A stretch of DNA of 64,000 nt. Origin: JBFLYZ01 sp040756415 (GTDB lineage Bacteria; Bacteroidota; Bacteroidia; JADZBD01). This document shows, piece after piece, positions 22,406-31,606 of this stretch; position 1 is the first letter of the stretch, and the number at the start of each line of letters is the position of its first letter. The notes under the pieces are model-generated. The model searched no databases and was not told where the DNA came from. It saw only the letters and a list, made by a program, of their open reading frames with translations. A program made the position numbers and the translations under genes. The DNA is taken from positions 21,019-85,018 of the forward strand of contig JBFLYZ010000006.1 in assembly GCA_040756415.1 (NCBI GenBank). Direction: 5' to 3'.

Positions 22406-23900
22406 AGCCATCCGCAGGAGATGGAACGAACAGCCGCTTGGCCTGATCATTTTTCTGGCCTTATTTTTCCGATTGCTGGCCGTGATCTTCGCGAAAGGCT
22501 ACGGCATGCATGACGATCACTTCCTGGTCATCGAACCCGCACAATCGTGGGCCGATGATTTCGATTATAACGACTGGTTCGTGAGAACTCCGCCTCACAG
22601 CCTTTTCTATACTGGCCTGCATTATTTCCTTTTCGAAGGCCTTCAGGCTGCCGGACTCAGTGATCCGCAATGGAAAATGTACATCGTGCGTTTTCTGCAT
22701 GCCTTGCTTTCGGTGGTTACGATCGTGGCCGCCTATCGTATTGCCGATCACTTTTCCGGGAAACAGTCGGCCCGCTTGGCGGGCCTGCTGCTGGCCCTGT
22801 ACTGGTTCATGCCCTGGCTCAGCGTTAGAAACCTGGTGGAGGTGGTATGCATACCCTTTCTGCTGCTGGCGGCCTGGCTGCTTATACGGCCAATACCCAA
22901 GCGGTATGCAATGAGCTTCGTTCTTGCCGGGATATTGAGCGGCATGGCATTCTCCGTCCGTTACCAGTCTGTTCTTTTTACGGGCGGACTGGGCCTGGTA
23001 TTGCTCTGGCAGAAAAAGTGGAAAGAGAGCTTTCTGATTGCGGGCGGCTGGCTGGGCACGGTGGCCCTGCTGGAAGGGTGGGTCGATTACCTGATCTGGG
23101 ACCGGCCCTTTGCCGCATTTTCGACCTACATGGAGTATAACATCGCGTATGCCGACAAGTATTTTACCCAAGCCTGGTATACCTACCTGCTTTTCCTTGG
23201 CGGTGTGCTGATTCCCCCGGTCAGTATATTTCTTTTTATCGGCTTTTTCCGCACCTGGAAAAAGTACACGCTGCTCTTTTTGCCTGCGTTCCTTTTCCTG
23301 CTTTTTCACAGCCTGTTTCCCAATAAGCAGGAACGGTTCATCCTTCCCGTGGTTCCCTTCATCATCCTTTTGGGCGTCATCGGATGGAACGAATGGGTGG
23401 CCGGCTCATCGTTCTGGAAAAGCCGCGGAAGGTTGCTCAGCGCCTGCTGGGCCTTTTTCTGGCTGCTGAACGCAGCGCCTTTGCTGGTGGTATCGCTCAG
23501 CTATTCCAAAAAAAGCTTCGTGGAGGCCATGGTCTATCTTTCTGAAAAGGAGGACTACAGGCGTTTCATCATCGAAGAGAGCAATAAGGAAGCGTTCACC
23601 ATGCCGCCATTTTTCTACCTGGGGAAATGGTACACTGACGGTTATATACAGGGTATCACCAGGCGGGTTCCGCTCGACTCGGCCTGCGCGGCCATGGAAA
23701 GAGACCCCGGCCTGAGGCCCAATTACGTGCTGTTCTTCGATAAAGAAGATCTCGAGAAGCGGATAAGCGATTTCAGGAAACGCTTTCCCCGCATTTCTTA
23801 CCAAACGACCATAGAGCCGGGCTTCGTTGATAAATTAATGCATCGCCTTAACCCGATAAACCGTAATCTTGCTGTTACGATCTATAAGATAGAGGATTGA
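22398..23900 (+). CDS. GT-C fold membrane glycosyltransferase (ALG9/PMT-like)
   Basis: 500 residues. Roughly ten to eleven transmembrane helices with an early periplasmic loop carrying acidic residues (GYGMHDDHFLVIEPAQSW), the layout of GT-C glycosyltransferases that use lipid-linked sugars (dolichol/undecaprenyl-P-mannose type, GT22/GT39). The C-terminal 110 residues form a soluble domain. I recognise the broad family, not the sugar or acceptor. Its place after rfaE2 and a flippase-like gene suggests envelope glycan or protein glycosylation (inference). It overlaps rfaE2 by 8 bases; its TGA touches the radA GTG. Confidence 0.8.
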   Translation: MLEAIRRRWNEQPLGLIIFLALFFRLLAVIFAKGYGMHDDHFLVIEPAQSWADDFDYNDWFVRTPPHSLFYTGLHYFLFEGLQAAGLSDPQWKMYIVRFLHALLSVVTIVAAYRIADHFSGKQSARLAGLLLALYWFMPWLSVRNLVEVVCIPFLLLAAWLLIRPIPKRYAMSFVLAGILSGMAFSVRYQSVLFTGGLGLVLLWQKKWKESFLIAGGWLGTVALLEGWVDYLIWDRPFAAFSTYMEYNIAYADKYFTQAWYTYLLFLGGVLIPPVSIFLFIGFFRTWKKYTLLFLPAFLFLLFHSLFPNKQERFILPVVPFIILLGVIGWNEWVAGSSFWKSRGRLLSACWAFFWLLNAAPLLVVSLSYSKKSFVEAMVYLSEKEDYRRFIIEESNKEAFTMPPFFYLGKWYTDGYIQGITRRVPLDSACAAMERDPGLRPNYVLFFDKEDLEKRISDFRKRFPRISYQTTIEPGFVDKLMHRLNPINRNLAVTIYKIED

Positions 23901-25265
23901 GTGGCCAAGACCAAAACAACTTTTTTCTGCCAGAACTGCGGGGCTCAGTCGCCTAAATGGATAGGGCGCTGCCCTTCCTGCAATGAATGGAACACGTACG
24001 TAGAGGAGGTGCTGAGCAAGGAGGCTAAAGTGCCCGGGATACGATCGTCAGCGCAGCGTTCGTCCAAACCGCAGTTGGTATCCGAAATATCGCTCGACAC
24101 CACGCACCGCATCCAGATACCCGATAAGGAGCTGAACCGCGTGCTGGGCGGTGGCCTGGTGGCCGGGTCGCTCATCCTTTTCGGTGGAGAGCCGGGTATA
24201 GGCAAATCTACGCTCATGCTGCAGTTTGCGCTCAGCTCCAAACGGAACAAGATACTCTACGTAAGCGGTGAGGAGAGCGAACAGCAGATCAGGATGCGTG
24301 CCGACCGCATAGGGGCGGAGAACGCCAATTGCTATATTCTTACCGAAACATCGCTCCAGAACATTTTCCAGCAGATCGAGGAGCTGCAGCCCAACCTGGT
24401 GGTGATCGACTCGATCCAGACCCTTTATACCAGCGAGATAGAGTCATCGCCAGGGAGCGTATCGCAGATTCGCGAGTGTGCCGGTGAGCTGCTGCGCTAT
24501 GCCAAGGAAAGCGGCACCCCTGTTTTCCTGATCGGGCACATCACCAAGGATGGAAGCATAGCCGGTCCGAAAGTGCTCGAGCACATGGTGGATACGGTGC
24601 TTCAGTTCGAGGGTGACCGTAACCACGTGTACCGCTTGCTGCGTTCCATCAAAAACCGTTTTGGCTCTACCAATGAGCTGGGCATTTACGAGATGCAGGG
24701 CAGCGGGCTGCGCGAGGTAAGCAACCCTTCGGAAATACTCATTACTACGCGCGAGGAGCCGGTAAGCGGTATTGCCATTGCCGCTACCATGGAGGGCATG
24801 CGGCCCATGCTGGTGGAGATACAGGCCCTGGTGAGCTCGGCTGTTTATGGTACGCCTCAGCGCTCATCCACCGGCTTTGACCTGCGCAGGCTGGCCATGC
24901 TGCTGGCCGTGCTGGAGAAACGCTGCGGTTTCCGCCTGGGAGCAAAGGATGTGTTCCTGAACATAGCGGGCGGCATTAAGGTAGAGGATCCGGCTATCGA
25001 CCTGGCCGTGGTGTGTGCGGTGCTTTCTTCCTCGGAGGATATTCCGGTCAGCCAGAAGACGGCTTTCGCTGCCGAAGTGGGGCTGAGCGGTGAGATACGA
25101 CCCGTTAACCGCGTGGACCAGCGCATCTCCGAAGCCGAGAAGCTGGGCTTCGAGCAGATTTTCATTTCCAAATACAATAAAAAAGGGCTTGACCTCAAAT
25201 CGTATAAGATCGAAATAAAGACAGTTGGAAAAATGGAAGAAGTGTTCCGGCTGTTGTTTGGATAA
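23901..25265 (+). CDS. radA: DNA repair protein RadA
   Basis: 454 residues, full length. Branch-migration helicase of homologous recombination. Layout: N-terminal zinc finger CQNCGAQSPKWIGRCPSC, RecA-like ATPase with Walker A GGEPGIGKST and Walker B VVIDSIQTLY, the RadA-specific KNRFG (IKNRFGSTNELGIYEM), and a C-terminal Lon-like domain (GGIKVEDPAIDLAVVCA). Start is GTG at 23901, immediately after the previous stop, so it is translated as the last gene of the panD - flippase - rfaE2 - GT string. The stop overlaps the T-run of a terminator serving the convergent gene. Confidence 0.97.
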   Translation: MAKTKTTFFCQNCGAQSPKWIGRCPSCNEWNTYVEEVLSKEAKVPGIRSSAQRSSKPQLVSEISLDTTHRIQIPDKELNRVLGGGLVAGSLILFGGEPGIGKSTLMLQFALSSKRNKILYVSGEESEQQIRMRADRIGAENANCYILTETSLQNIFQQIEELQPNLVVIDSIQTLYTSEIESSPGSVSQIRECAGELLRYAKESGTPVFLIGHITKDGSIAGPKVLEHMVDTVLQFEGDRNHVYRLLRSIKNRFGSTNELGIYEMQGSGLREVSNPSEILITTREEPVSGIAIAATMEGMRPMLVEIQALVSSAVYGTPQRSSTGFDLRRLAMLLAVLEKRCGFRLGAKDVFLNIAGGIKVEDPAIDLAVVCAVLSSSEDIPVSQKTAFAAEVGLSGEIRPVNRVDQRISEAEKLGFEQIFISKYNKKGLDLKSYKIEIKTVGKMEEVFRLLFG

Positions 25266-25282
25266 AAAAGCGGCCCGGCCGC
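25262..25282 (-). terminator. Terminator of the minus-strand lipoprotein
   Basis: Minus strand GCGGC-CGG-GCCGC (25282-25270) followed by TTTTTTAT; it overlaps the end of radA and lies 13 bp after the lipoprotein stop. Confidence 0.6.
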
Positions 25283-25294
25283 GCCTCCCCATTC

Positions 25295-25693
25295 TTATTT
25301 ATTCAGCTCGCATTTATATTCTCCCAGTATGGAAGTGGTCTTTATCACCATACGCGTTTCGCTGATGGAAACAAGCTCGTACGTGCCGTTCCAGAATCCG
25401 CCCGTGCTGGTGGTGTCGCTGAACAGGATCTGCGTTTCGTTGTTCTGCAGGCTCCAGGTAAAGGTTCCCGTGCTGTTGTCGCTGGCCTTGTGGTCTATTC
25501 CCGTTCCGTTCGAATTAAAGGTCAGGTAAGAACCGTCTGCACTGGCCACCTGGCTGTTCTGGATATACTGGTTGCCGGTCATCCATTGGCCTTCCATTTT
25601 TTCAGCGGTTGTTTTTTCCTCCTCTTTTTTGCAGGAAGAGATCGTAAGGGTGAATGCAAGCAGGAACAGGGGTAATGCGTAGATCTTTTTCAT
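25295..25693 (-). CDS. Lipocalin-like lipoprotein
   Basis: 132 residues. Signal peptide and lipobox (LTISSC|KKEE), a charged Lys/Glu/Thr spacer, then a small beta-rich domain opening KMEGQWMTGNQYIQN and closing MVIKTTSILGEYKCELNK, as in Bacteroidota 'lipocalin-like' proteins; GxW near the domain start fits. No ligand can be inferred. A start at 25693 begins the signal peptide; an upstream extension to 25780 crosses a palindromic repeat and was rejected. Confidence 0.72.
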   Translation of the reverse strand: MKKIYALPLFLLAFTLTISSCKKEEEKTTAEKMEGQWMTGNQYIQNSQVASADGSYLTFNSNGTGIDHKASDNSTGTFTWSLQNNETQILFSDTTSTGGFWNGTYELVSISETRMVIKTTSILGEYKCELNK

Positions 25694-25768
25694 TTGATGA
25701 ATGGATTGGAGAGTTAAAGTATACGTTTCATGTCTTGGCGGGCACGCAAAAACAAGTATCATGCCATA

Positions 25769-25817
25769 ATCCCCCGTCATCCGCCTTAGGCGGATGGCAC
25801 CTCCTTGTAAAGGGAGA
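25769..25817. repeat. Dispersed palindromic repeat, copy 1
   Basis: CCCCCGTCATCCGCCTTAGG then CGGATGGCACCTCCTTGTAA then AGGGAG: two palindromes (ATCCGCC/GGCGGAT, CTCC...GGAG). Near copies lie at 39246-39290 and 45720-45767. Confidence 0.75.
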
Positions 25818-25821
25818 AAAG

Positions 25822-25852
25822 AAAAACGCTTCCGGGGTCAGGGAGCGTTTTT
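25822..25852 (-). terminator. Terminator after the giant T9SS operon
   Basis: AAAAACGCT (25822-25830) pairs with AGCGTTTTT (25844-25852); on the minus strand it ends in Ts and follows the stop at 25883 by 30 bases. Confidence 0.65.
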
Positions 25853-25882
25853 CGGGGTGTAGAGAATAAATTAATCAGGTAA

Positions 25883-26479
25883 TTATTCGGAGTCTATTTT
25901 AATTGCGGTATAGGTCACTTTGTACGCATCATTCTCAAATACCATTTTCAGCGGAAGGGTATTGGTCTTTGAATAGATCTGGTCGTAACTGTCGTACTTG
26001 CATTTATCAAAAATGCCGGGCTGTATGAACAGGTCATTGCTGAAATAGTAGTCGCGCTGGGTGAAATGCTCGTTTCCATCGTCAGCCGGATCGGCAGTAA
26101 CACGCACCAGGTGGGCAGTGCGGCCCAGGATGCTCATACTTTCAGTCTTAACCTCTTCTATGCTTTTAAGTTTCTCGTTGGCCTTGGTCCCATCATATGG
26201 CTTCATCGCGAAATTGTTAGCGATGCTGCCGGTATTATCGGCAAACGAATAGCTTTTGTACCACTGCAGGCTTCCATTGTGGCGCTCAATGTATTTCTCG
26301 GAAGAGAAGTGAAGCCGCATGGTGTCACCATTGGTCTTGGCCAGCAGCTCATCGCTCAGCAGCGGATCCTTGCTTTCGTAGCTGACCAGGTAAGTGATGG
26401 AACCTTCAAAGTAATTGGTAGCTCCGCTGAAGGAGCAGAGCACGATGACCAAGGCGGCTATGAATATTTTTTGCATCAT
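25883..26479 (-). CDS. Exported protein of unknown function
   Basis: 198 residues. Signal peptide MMQKIFIAALVIVLCSFSGA, then a beta-rich domain beginning NYFEGSITYLVSYESKD, with HFSSEKYIERHNGSLQWYKSY, RDYYFSNDLFIQPGIFDKC and LPLKMVFENDAYKVTYTAIK. This looks like DUF4412-type periplasmic proteins (a lipid- or sterol-binding-like beta-fold), but I am not certain. Its ATG follows the stop of the giant SprB/PKD gene with no gap, so the pair forms an operon. Confidence 0.75.
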   Translation of the reverse strand: MMQKIFIAALVIVLCSFSGATNYFEGSITYLVSYESKDPLLSDELLAKTNGDTMRLHFSSEKYIERHNGSLQWYKSYSFADNTGSIANNFAMKPYDGTKANEKLKSIEEVKTESMSILGRTAHLVRVTADPADDGNEHFTQRDYYFSNDLFIQPGIFDKCKYDSYDQIYSKTNTLPLKMVFENDAYKVTYTAIKIDSE

Positions 26480-29400
26480 CTATTTAATGAGCGTTACATG
26501 TCCTACATAGGCGTGCTTAAAGCCATTGGTGCTCGATCGCGTGCTGATCTTCCAGACATACACGTCTTCCTGCGCGATCTCCGTTCCCCCGTTGGCGCGC
26601 CCGTCCCAGCCCTGATTGATGTCGTTGGTCTTGTAGATCAGGTTACCCCAGCGATCGAAGATCAGCATCTCGAACTCATCAAAGTCGATGCCGATGCCGG
26701 AGGGCATGAATACCTCGTTATGCCCGTCTTTATTGGGGGTGAAGGCGTTGGGTATGTATATAGCGTACTGCCCTTCGATATGTACGGTCTGAGTGATGGT
26801 ATCCGGGCATCCGTACTGGTTGTTCACGATCAGCGTAACCAGGTAAGTGCCTGAATCCTGGTAGGTGAACGTGGGGTTTTGCTGCGTAGAGGTGCTGTTG
26901 TTCGGATCACCGAAGCTCCAGAGCCAGCTATTGGCCGTTGAGGAAAGATCGGTGAAGAAAAGCTGTGAATTGAAGATGTCGGTCGGCTGCGGCCCTACCG
27001 AAAAGTCGGCCGTTGCCCAGGGATTGACCGTAATGAGGTTGCTTTGAGTAGCCGTGTTGGAGCAGCCGTTATTATCGGTCACGCTCAGGGTAACGCTGTA
27101 TGTTCCGGGAACGGGATAGCAATGCGATGGGTTGCAGATGGTGGAAGTTTGCGAATCGCCAAAGCTCCACAGGCAGCTCACCGAGTTAGAGGTGCTGTTG
27201 GTGAAGTTCACGCAGACAGGAGAGCATCCGCTGCTGACATCGGGTGCGAATTGGATCGTGGGCAGGGGGTTGACCGTAATGGCAACCGTCTGGCCCGGAG
27301 TGGTGCAGCCATTGGCATCAGTAATGTACACGGTGTAAACCGTGGTGGTGGTAGGCGTCACGGTAAGCGATGAGCCGTTGCCCGAGGCTGGCGCCCAGGA
27401 GTAGGTGTAGCCCGGTGTGCCCCCCGAAGCGCTCACCGAAACCGTGGTGCTGGTGCCTGTGCAGATGGCGGTCGGGTTTGACATGGTAGCCAGGATGGCA
27501 CCGGGCTGGTAGATCGTGACCGAGGCGGTACCCGTGCACCCGTTCGCGTCTGTAACCGTAACGGTGTAATTGCCAACGCACAGTCCTGTAGCGGTTTGCG
27601 TGGTCTGGCCGTCATTCCACAGGTAGGTATAGGGCGGGGCGCTGCTGGTTGTTGCGGTGGCCGTACCGTTGCATGCTCCGAAACAATTGGCGTTCACCTG
27701 CGTGGAAGTGACCTGCAGGGTGCCCACCTGCGATGTTAAGGTCACGGATACCGTATCGGAACATCCGTTGGCATCGGTCACGGTAACAGTATATGTTCCT
27801 GCCGGCAGGCCGGTGGCCGTTTGCGAAGTTTGTGCTGGCGTGGTGCTCCATGCATAGGTATAAGCCGGGGTTCCGCCTGAAGGGGTTACCGTAGCGCTGC
27901 CCGTGGGCGTAGAGCAGGTGGGATTAGTGGCCGAGGCGGTGAGCGCGATAGGCGAAGGCTGAGTAATGGTTACCGAAGAGGTTCCGGTACAGCCGTTCGC
28001 ATCGGTATAAGTAACCGTATACGAGCCGCTGCAAAGGCCGGTAGCCTGCGCGCTGCTCTGGGCGGGCGTGGTGTTCCATACATAGCTGTAAGGCCCCGTT
28101 CCGCCCGATGCTGCTGCCGTGGCATCGCCATTGCACAGGTTAAAGCAGGTGGCGTTGTTCTGGGCTGAGGTGGAGGTGAGCGACTGGTTGACCGAAGTTA
28201 CGCTTACGGTAGTTTGTTGAGTGCAGTTGTTGGCATCCGTTACCGTTACCGTATAGGTGCCGGGACACAGTCCGGTGGCGGTTTGCGTGGTTTGGCCGTT
28301 ATTCCAGAGGTAGCTGTACGCTGGCGTGCCGCCTGAAGGCGTTACCGTAGCTGTTCCGTTACATGCCGTACAGATGGAGCTGACTGAGGAAGAAGCTAAG
28401 GTTAGCAGGGGCGGTTGTGTAACGGTTATCTGGGCATTTTGCGTGCATCCGTTGGCATCGGTTACAGTCACATTGTAGGTGCCTGCTGATAATCCCGTAG
28501 CCGTTTGCGTGCTTTGAGAGGGCGTGGTATTCCAGGAATAGCTGAAGGGCCCTGTGCCTGACGGGGTGGCTGTGGCGGTGGTGGTGCCGCCATTGCAAAG
28601 CATGGGAGCTGAGCTCATGGCAATGACGGGAGGCTGGTTGACCGTTACGGTTGCGGTTGCCGTGCTGGTTTGGTTGCCGGCATCCGTTATGGTAACGGTA
28701 TAGGTGGTGGTGGCTGTAGGGCAGGCCTGAACCGAGGAGCCGGTGCCCAGGTTGGGGCTCCAGGAATAAGTGTAAGGGGGCGTGCCGCCCGACCCGGTTG
28801 CGGTAAGCGTGGTGCAACTGTTAAGGCATACGCTTCCGCTGGAAAGTACCACCGAGGGGCCGCAGTTCTGAAGCGTAACGGTGGTAGTTGCCGTATCCGC
28901 ATAGCAGGCGTAGTTGACAATGAGGGTGACCGTATAGGTTCCCGCAGCGGTATAGGTATGAGAGGGTGTTTGCGAGGTGGAGGTGTTGCTGGGTCCTGAG
29001 TTGGGATCGCCAAAATTCCATACTACTCCCACGATGTTGTTGTTCGGGTTGTTGCACTGGTTCTGCATCTGGGAGACAAAGGTGAAGTTGGCCAGCAGGC
29101 AATTGACCTGCGGATTAACGCTCGAATTGATCGTAGGCGGAACGCGGAAATAGCTGCCCACAAAATTGGGCAGGCCGAGCTGGCAGGTCATCGGGGCGAT
29201 AGATACTCCCTGGTCAACCCAGTTGCAGCCAACGCCAATGGTGTTGGGATTGTTGATCACGCCCAGCCAACTGGAAAGATAACGCGGGTGATAGATCTTG
29301 TTATCCGGTCCGAGCTGAAGTGAGCCGGCCCAGCCTACCGTGGATGTGCCTACCTGTACCTGCGAGGCGATGATCTGAGCGTTAGTGCCAGCGCAGAGGT

Positions 29401-30271
29401 TCCACTGGTAAATGGCTATGGGTTGAGAGCGCGCGGCATAAAGCAACTGGCTGTTGGGAGAAAACTCCACCCCGTAGGCATATTGAATGTTGGAAAGCAC
29501 AAAGCCGTTGCTCACTACACCGGTCTGGTTATTGAAGTCGAACAACTCCACGTATCCCGGCTGGCCGCCACCGGTAGTATACCGCACCGCTACGGCAAGC
29601 TTATTCCCATCGGGCGATACCTTCATGTACCCGATCGTATTGGCCGAACTGCCTGAATGAACGGTGCCGTTATTGCTGTTCACCGGAGTAACGTTCACCC
29701 CCGCAGCGGTAACCAGGTAGGCGCTGAACTGGTTGGAGCCCCAGCGGTGGGTCACCACCCAAACATCGGTATTGTTGCAATGGCGTATCGCGCAGATCTT
29801 TTCGGTAGAAGGGGTATAGAGCAGGACGTTCTTGTTGGCGGTAACATCCCCGAAGCCGGCCTGCAGGTTCATATCCACTTCAGAATAGCGTATGCCGCCC
29901 GGCCCGACCTGCGCATCGGCTGTAAAAACATAGTAGATGTTATTGCTGCCCGGGCGTTTTACAATAACCCCCGATTGGGTGGAAGAGGCATTGCCCATCA
30001 GGCCAAAGCCATTGGGCATCTGTATGTGGTTACGGTTCCATACCCGCTGGCCATCGGTGTAAAAAAGCAGGTTTCCGTTGGCGTCCGAGATGGTGGCGCT
30101 GCCCTCAATGGTGTTCACTTGTCCGCCCGTGGCCGGAACAGGAGGGCTGCTTGTAAACGCGCACCCGGCATTATTGCCAAAATACCACCAGGTAGCCTGG
30201 CCCTGCCCGAACGAGCCCTGTGAACATACCAGCAAGGCAAAAAATAAAAGGGATCTGAGTTGGGGAAACAT
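26480..30271 (-). CDS. Giant T9SS type B protein with PKD and SprB-like repeats
   Basis: 1263 residues. Layout: signal peptide (MFPQLRSLLFFALLVCSQG), an N-terminal WD40-like propeller (~25-385; WWYFGNNAG, GNLLFYTDGQ), a PKD domain (~395-470), a first Ig-like unit, five SprB-type repeats of about 75 residues (~548-920; each PYTY.W....TQTATGL..G.YTVTVTDANGC), another such unit, two PKD domains (~1015-1165) and the gliding-motility-associated C-terminal domain (IYIPNAFTPNKDGHNEVF ... FDRWGNLIYK ... GHVTLIK). That tail marks T9SS type B export. It likely forms a large surface adhesin or gliding-associated filament (inference). Start is the last ATG before the signal peptide. Confidence 0.92.
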   Translation of the reverse strand: MFPQLRSLLFFALLVCSQGSFGQGQATWWYFGNNAGCAFTSSPPVPATGGQVNTIEGSATISDANGNLLFYTDGQRVWNRNHIQMPNGFGLMGNASSTQSGVIVKRPGSNNIYYVFTADAQVGPGGIRYSEVDMNLQAGFGDVTANKNVLLYTPSTEKICAIRHCNNTDVWVVTHRWGSNQFSAYLVTAAGVNVTPVNSNNGTVHSGSSANTIGYMKVSPDGNKLAVAVRYTTGGGQPGYVELFDFNNQTGVVSNGFVLSNIQYAYGVEFSPNSQLLYAARSQPIAIYQWNLCAGTNAQIIASQVQVGTSTVGWAGSLQLGPDNKIYHPRYLSSWLGVINNPNTIGVGCNWVDQGVSIAPMTCQLGLPNFVGSYFRVPPTINSSVNPQVNCLLANFTFVSQMQNQCNNPNNNIVGVVWNFGDPNSGPSNTSTSQTPSHTYTAAGTYTVTLIVNYACYADTATTTVTLQNCGPSVVLSSGSVCLNSCTTLTATGSGGTPPYTYSWSPNLGTGSSVQACPTATTTYTVTITDAGNQTSTATATVTVNQPPVIAMSSAPMLCNGGTTTATATPSGTGPFSYSWNTTPSQSTQTATGLSAGTYNVTVTDANGCTQNAQITVTQPPLLTLASSSVSSICTACNGTATVTPSGGTPAYSYLWNNGQTTQTATGLCPGTYTVTVTDANNCTQQTTVSVTSVNQSLTSTSAQNNATCFNLCNGDATAAASGGTGPYSYVWNTTPAQSSAQATGLCSGSYTVTYTDANGCTGTSSVTITQPSPIALTASATNPTCSTPTGSATVTPSGGTPAYTYAWSTTPAQTSQTATGLPAGTYTVTVTDANGCSDTVSVTLTSQVGTLQVTSTQVNANCFGACNGTATATTSSAPPYTYLWNDGQTTQTATGLCVGNYTVTVTDANGCTGTASVTIYQPGAILATMSNPTAICTGTSTTVSVSASGGTPGYTYSWAPASGNGSSLTVTPTTTTVYTVYITDANGCTTPGQTVAITVNPLPTIQFAPDVSSGCSPVCVNFTNSTSNSVSCLWSFGDSQTSTICNPSHCYPVPGTYSVTLSVTDNNGCSNTATQSNLITVNPWATADFSVGPQPTDIFNSQLFFTDLSSTANSWLWSFGDPNNSTSTQQNPTFTYQDSGTYLVTLIVNNQYGCPDTITQTVHIEGQYAIYIPNAFTPNKDGHNEVFMPSGIGIDFDEFEMLIFDRWGNLIYKTNDINQGWDGRANGGTEIAQEDVYVWKISTRSSTNGFKHAYVGHVTLIK
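27509..28630 (-). repeat. Five tandem SprB-type repeats
   Basis: About 1.12 kb encoding five copies of a ~75-residue unit, each spaced by a Cys-containing linker (SSIC, NATC, NPTC, NANC, TAIC). DNA-level similarity between units (TQTATGL...TYTVTVTDANGC blocks) makes recombination and copy-number change likely. Confidence 0.85.
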
Positions 30272-30532
30272 GGCGGTTTTCAAAGCAATTTCTATAAGTG
30301 AATCCGGTCTGTAAAACAAGACGGGGAAATGCCTTGTTTAGTTGCATGCCAAAGCCGTCTTTTTTAGGCGCTCAGGGCGCTCATTACGGGTTTTCGCAAA
30401 GGCAGTATGTGATATCAGGTATCGATTCCTTCAAAAAACACCAAAAAAACTCAAAAATCAGCCATTTTTAAGCATTTTTTAATGTTTTCGACTGTTTTTT
30501 TGTTGTTTTGACGGATTTTGCCCCAAAACATT
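30272..30532. other. Long intergenic region with phased A/T tracts
   Basis: Upstream region of the giant T9SS gene. No RNA gene or ORF seen. 30433-30539 holds eleven A- or T-tracts (4-7 bases) with centres about 10 bp apart (30435.5, 30446, 30455, 30467, 30477.5, 30486.5, 30498, 30507.5, 30517.5, 30526.5, 30536), predicted to be strongly curved. The promoter of the T9SS gene is not clear; it should lie in 30272-30430. Confidence 0.6.
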
Positions 30533-30566
30533 AAAAAAATGAACGCCCGTTTTGCGGACGGGCGTT
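30533..30566 (-). terminator. Terminator of the OmpA-family gene
   Basis: AACGCCCGT (30542-30550) pairs with ACGGGCGTT (30558-30566); on the minus strand it is followed closely by seven Ts. It lies 24 bp after the OmpA stop. Confidence 0.8.
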
Positions 30567-30589
30567 ATCAATAATTAAAGTATTGATAA

Positions 30590-31606
30590 TCAATTACTAT
30601 CTAAAACTTTCAATAGCTCATCCAGCTTGGGGGTAAGAATGATCTCCGTTCTTCGGTTCTTTTTCCTCGCTTCCGGGGTTTTGGCCATATCTACCGGGTA
30701 GAACTCACCGCGTCCGGCAGCGGTTATCCTTTTAGGGTCTATGCTGGTGCCTTTCAGCAGTATTTTAGTCACCGAAGTGGCGCGCATCACACTAAGGTCC
30801 CAGTTGTCTTTGATCTCTCCGCTTCCGTTCATGGGCTGATCATCGGTGTGCCCTTCCACCATAATATTGATATCAGCATTGGTTTCCAGCAACTTAGCCA
30901 GCTTTTTCAGGGCCTCTACACCTTTGGATTGCACGGTGGTGCTGCCTGTGGCAAAGAGCAGGCTTTCGTCCATGGATACGTAGATCTTGCCGTTCTTCTG
31001 GGTAACGGTAAGTCCATTACCTTCAAAACCGATCAGGGCATCCGATACCTTTTTCTTCAGCTCCTTGATCGACTCGTCTTTTTTCTTGAGTATATCTTCC
31101 AGCTCCTGAATCTTCTTTTGCCGCTTGTCCAGCTCCGCGGTCAGCTCATCCAGCGATTTCTTTTTCAGGTCCAGCTCCAGTTGCAGCTTTTTCAGCTCAT
31201 CCTCTTTCTTGATGAGCTGCTCCTGTGTCATCTGCAATTGCCCTACCAATTGCGTGTTCTGGTTGGCCGCGTTCTGCGAAAGCTTGCTGAGCTGGGATAG
31301 CAGTTGCTCGTTCACCTGGTTGAGCTTATCGTATTTCTGGGTAAGGTTACGGTAGTTGGTGCCGGTAATGGAAGTGTCTTTCTGCAAGCCGTAGATCTGC
31401 TTTTCTATTTCAGCCATCTTCGATTTATACTCTGCCAGCAGGGTCTCGTTCTTCTGGTTGGTCTCTTTCAGGGCTTTAAGCTCGGTTTCGCAACTGGTTC
31501 GTTTGCCTTGCTCCTCTTCCAGCTTGCGGGCGGGTACACAGGAGATGATGACGATGGAGGCCAGGGCGGAATAAAACAGGCCTTTTACGATCTTGCTTTT
31601 ATTCAT
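30590..31606 (-). CDS. OmpA family lipoprotein with coiled coil
   Basis: 338 residues. Signal peptide with lipobox (IVIISC|VPARK), a long coiled-coil rod (~35-205; heptad-rich, Leu/Glu/Lys/Gln) and a C-terminal OmpA/MotB peptidoglycan-binding domain (~215-338): DESLLFATGSTTVQS, INIMVEGHTDDQPMNG, SVMRATSVTKILL, RRTEIILTPKLD. It is anchored in the outer membrane and grips the peptidoglycan. Start at 31606 begins the signal peptide. A terminator follows; 127 bp of divergent DNA precedes it. Confidence 0.92.
   Translation of the reverse strand: MNKSKIVKGLFYSALASIVIISCVPARKLEEEQGKRTSCETELKALKETNQKNETLLAEYKSKMAEIEKQIYGLQKDTSITGTNYRNLTQKYDKLNQVNEQLLSQLSKLSQNAANQNTQLVGQLQMTQEQLIKKEDELKKLQLELDLKKKSLDELTAELDKRQKKIQELEDILKKKDESIKELKKKVSDALIGFEGNGLTVTQKNGKIYVSMDESLLFATGSTTVQSKGVEALKKLAKLLETNADINIMVEGHTDDQPMNGSGEIKDNWDLSVMRATSVTKILLKGTSIDPKRITAAGRGEFYPVDMAKTPEARKKNRRTEIILTPKLDELLKVLDSN

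Noticed and set aside
22461..23309. Antisense 282-codon frame opposite the glycosyltransferase
   Set aside because: Low-complexity, Gln/Lys-rich translation with no family features; complement of a clear multipass membrane gene.
27509..28630. CRISPR-like or satellite array
   Set aside because: The repeated blocks are codons of SprB-type protein repeats of about 225 bp within one open frame, without fixed-length spacers.
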